This document shows positions 63,307-64,000 of a DNA stretch of 64,000 bases, piece after piece. Positions within the stretch are counted from its first letter, which is position 1. Every line of letters begins with the position of its first letter. The notes below the pieces were generated by a model. It saw only the letters and a list, made by a program, of their open reading frames with translations, searched no databases and was not told where the DNA came from. Position numbers and translations under genes: made by a program. Location of the stretch: positions 155,026-219,025 of the forward strand of contig QKWP01000573.1 of the NCBI GenBank assembly GCA_003550325.1, read 5' to 3'. The DNA is from Gigaspora rosea. Lineage: Eukaryota; Glomeromycota; Glomeromycetes; Diversisporales; Gigasporaceae.

Positions 63307-64000
63307 ACATTTTTATTTAGAATTCCAATCCAATTATTTGGTATGTTTTTGAGATATAGCAACACTAATAATAATTACTAATCATGCCAAGATAGCAATA
63401 CTTTATCAAAATTAAATAGTGTATTATTAAAGTTTTATTTATTTTTTTAAAAATTTTTAATAAATATATTGATATACTATATATATGCGGTATATAAAAA
63501 TTTAAAAAATTGTATATTAAATAATATCAATTTTCAATAGTAACAAAAAAAAACAAATATTATTTAATTATATTTTATAAATTTTATAAAACTTCATAAA
63601 TCTATGTATATACTAATTTTTATACTATCCAACCAATATCAAAAAATAAATATATTTAACTATATAACAAAATATGTATTTTTAAATCTAAATATGTAGA
63701 AAAACTTTATGTCCACCAGATATAACACATCTAGTTATCACTTATAAAAATATTAAGAACTATACACAAAATACGATTTTATATTCAATGCCACAAAAGC
63801 AATAAATGACAACTAAGATTTCGACTATGAATAAATCAAACGTTTATATTGATTATTCTATATCATCAATCAAAAATAAAATAAATAAACAAAAAAAAAG
63901 ACAATATTAGGATATTATATAGGACTAGGACGCATAATTTCATCGTAAATGAGTTCTATTTTTAATGATTAAAAGATTAAATTAAAGATATGTAACAAAG

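Overview
The window looks like an AT-rich, repeat-laden nuclear genome of an early-diverging fungus, most probably an arbuscular mycorrhizal fungus (Glomeromycotina, Rhizophagus-like). The reasons are short GT-AG introns, a SAM + AAA-ATPase-like + PD-(D/E)XK protein of the type expanded in these fungi, a lineage-typical C2H2 protein, a white-collar-2-like GATA gene copy, and very dense, nested transposons. The species cannot be fixed from sequence alone.

Layout. Bases 1-14364 (minus strand) hold one large, broken, virus-like retroelement whose far end lies outside the window. Read 5' to 3' (right to left) it carries three small single-span membrane proteins and short ORFs, a Gag/capsid-like protein with CCHC knuckles, a retropepsin-like protease, an endonuclease IV-like AP endonuclease, reverse transcriptase and RNase H, then an IS1595/ISXO2 (Merlin-like) DDE transposase where an integrase would be expected. 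After that come a CCHC/coiled-coil protein, a Zn2Cys6 protein and two related small proteins. The ORFs are packed with start/stop overlaps. I know of no described element with this gene set; it is the main discovery candidate here.

Around 17 kb is a small two-exon host gene of unknown function. From 19447 to 23028 lies a DNA transposon with matching inverted ends. It has a C2H2 accessory gene and a convergent two-exon, 744-residue DDE-like protein. Just beyond it is a six-exon SAM/AAA/PD-(D/E)XK gene (23147-25975) with a long intronic hairpin and one frame change. A decayed WC-2-like GATA transcription-factor pseudogene (26244-28850) follows, split by a 1357-bp transposon with a perfect 9-bp target duplication.

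From about 29 kb to the end there is no intact host gene. The DNA is a stack of MITEs (TA, TTA/TAA, 8-bp and 9-bp target duplications), tRNA-headed SINEs, fold-back elements sharing one palindromic core, tandem repeats and one decayed LINE (43.7-50.8 kb) encoding RRM-like ORF1, APE endonuclease, RT and RNase H. Several nests can be ordered in time; the deepest, at 54396-58411, has five levels. One hAT-like element (36437-37575) holds what looks like a captured host exon.
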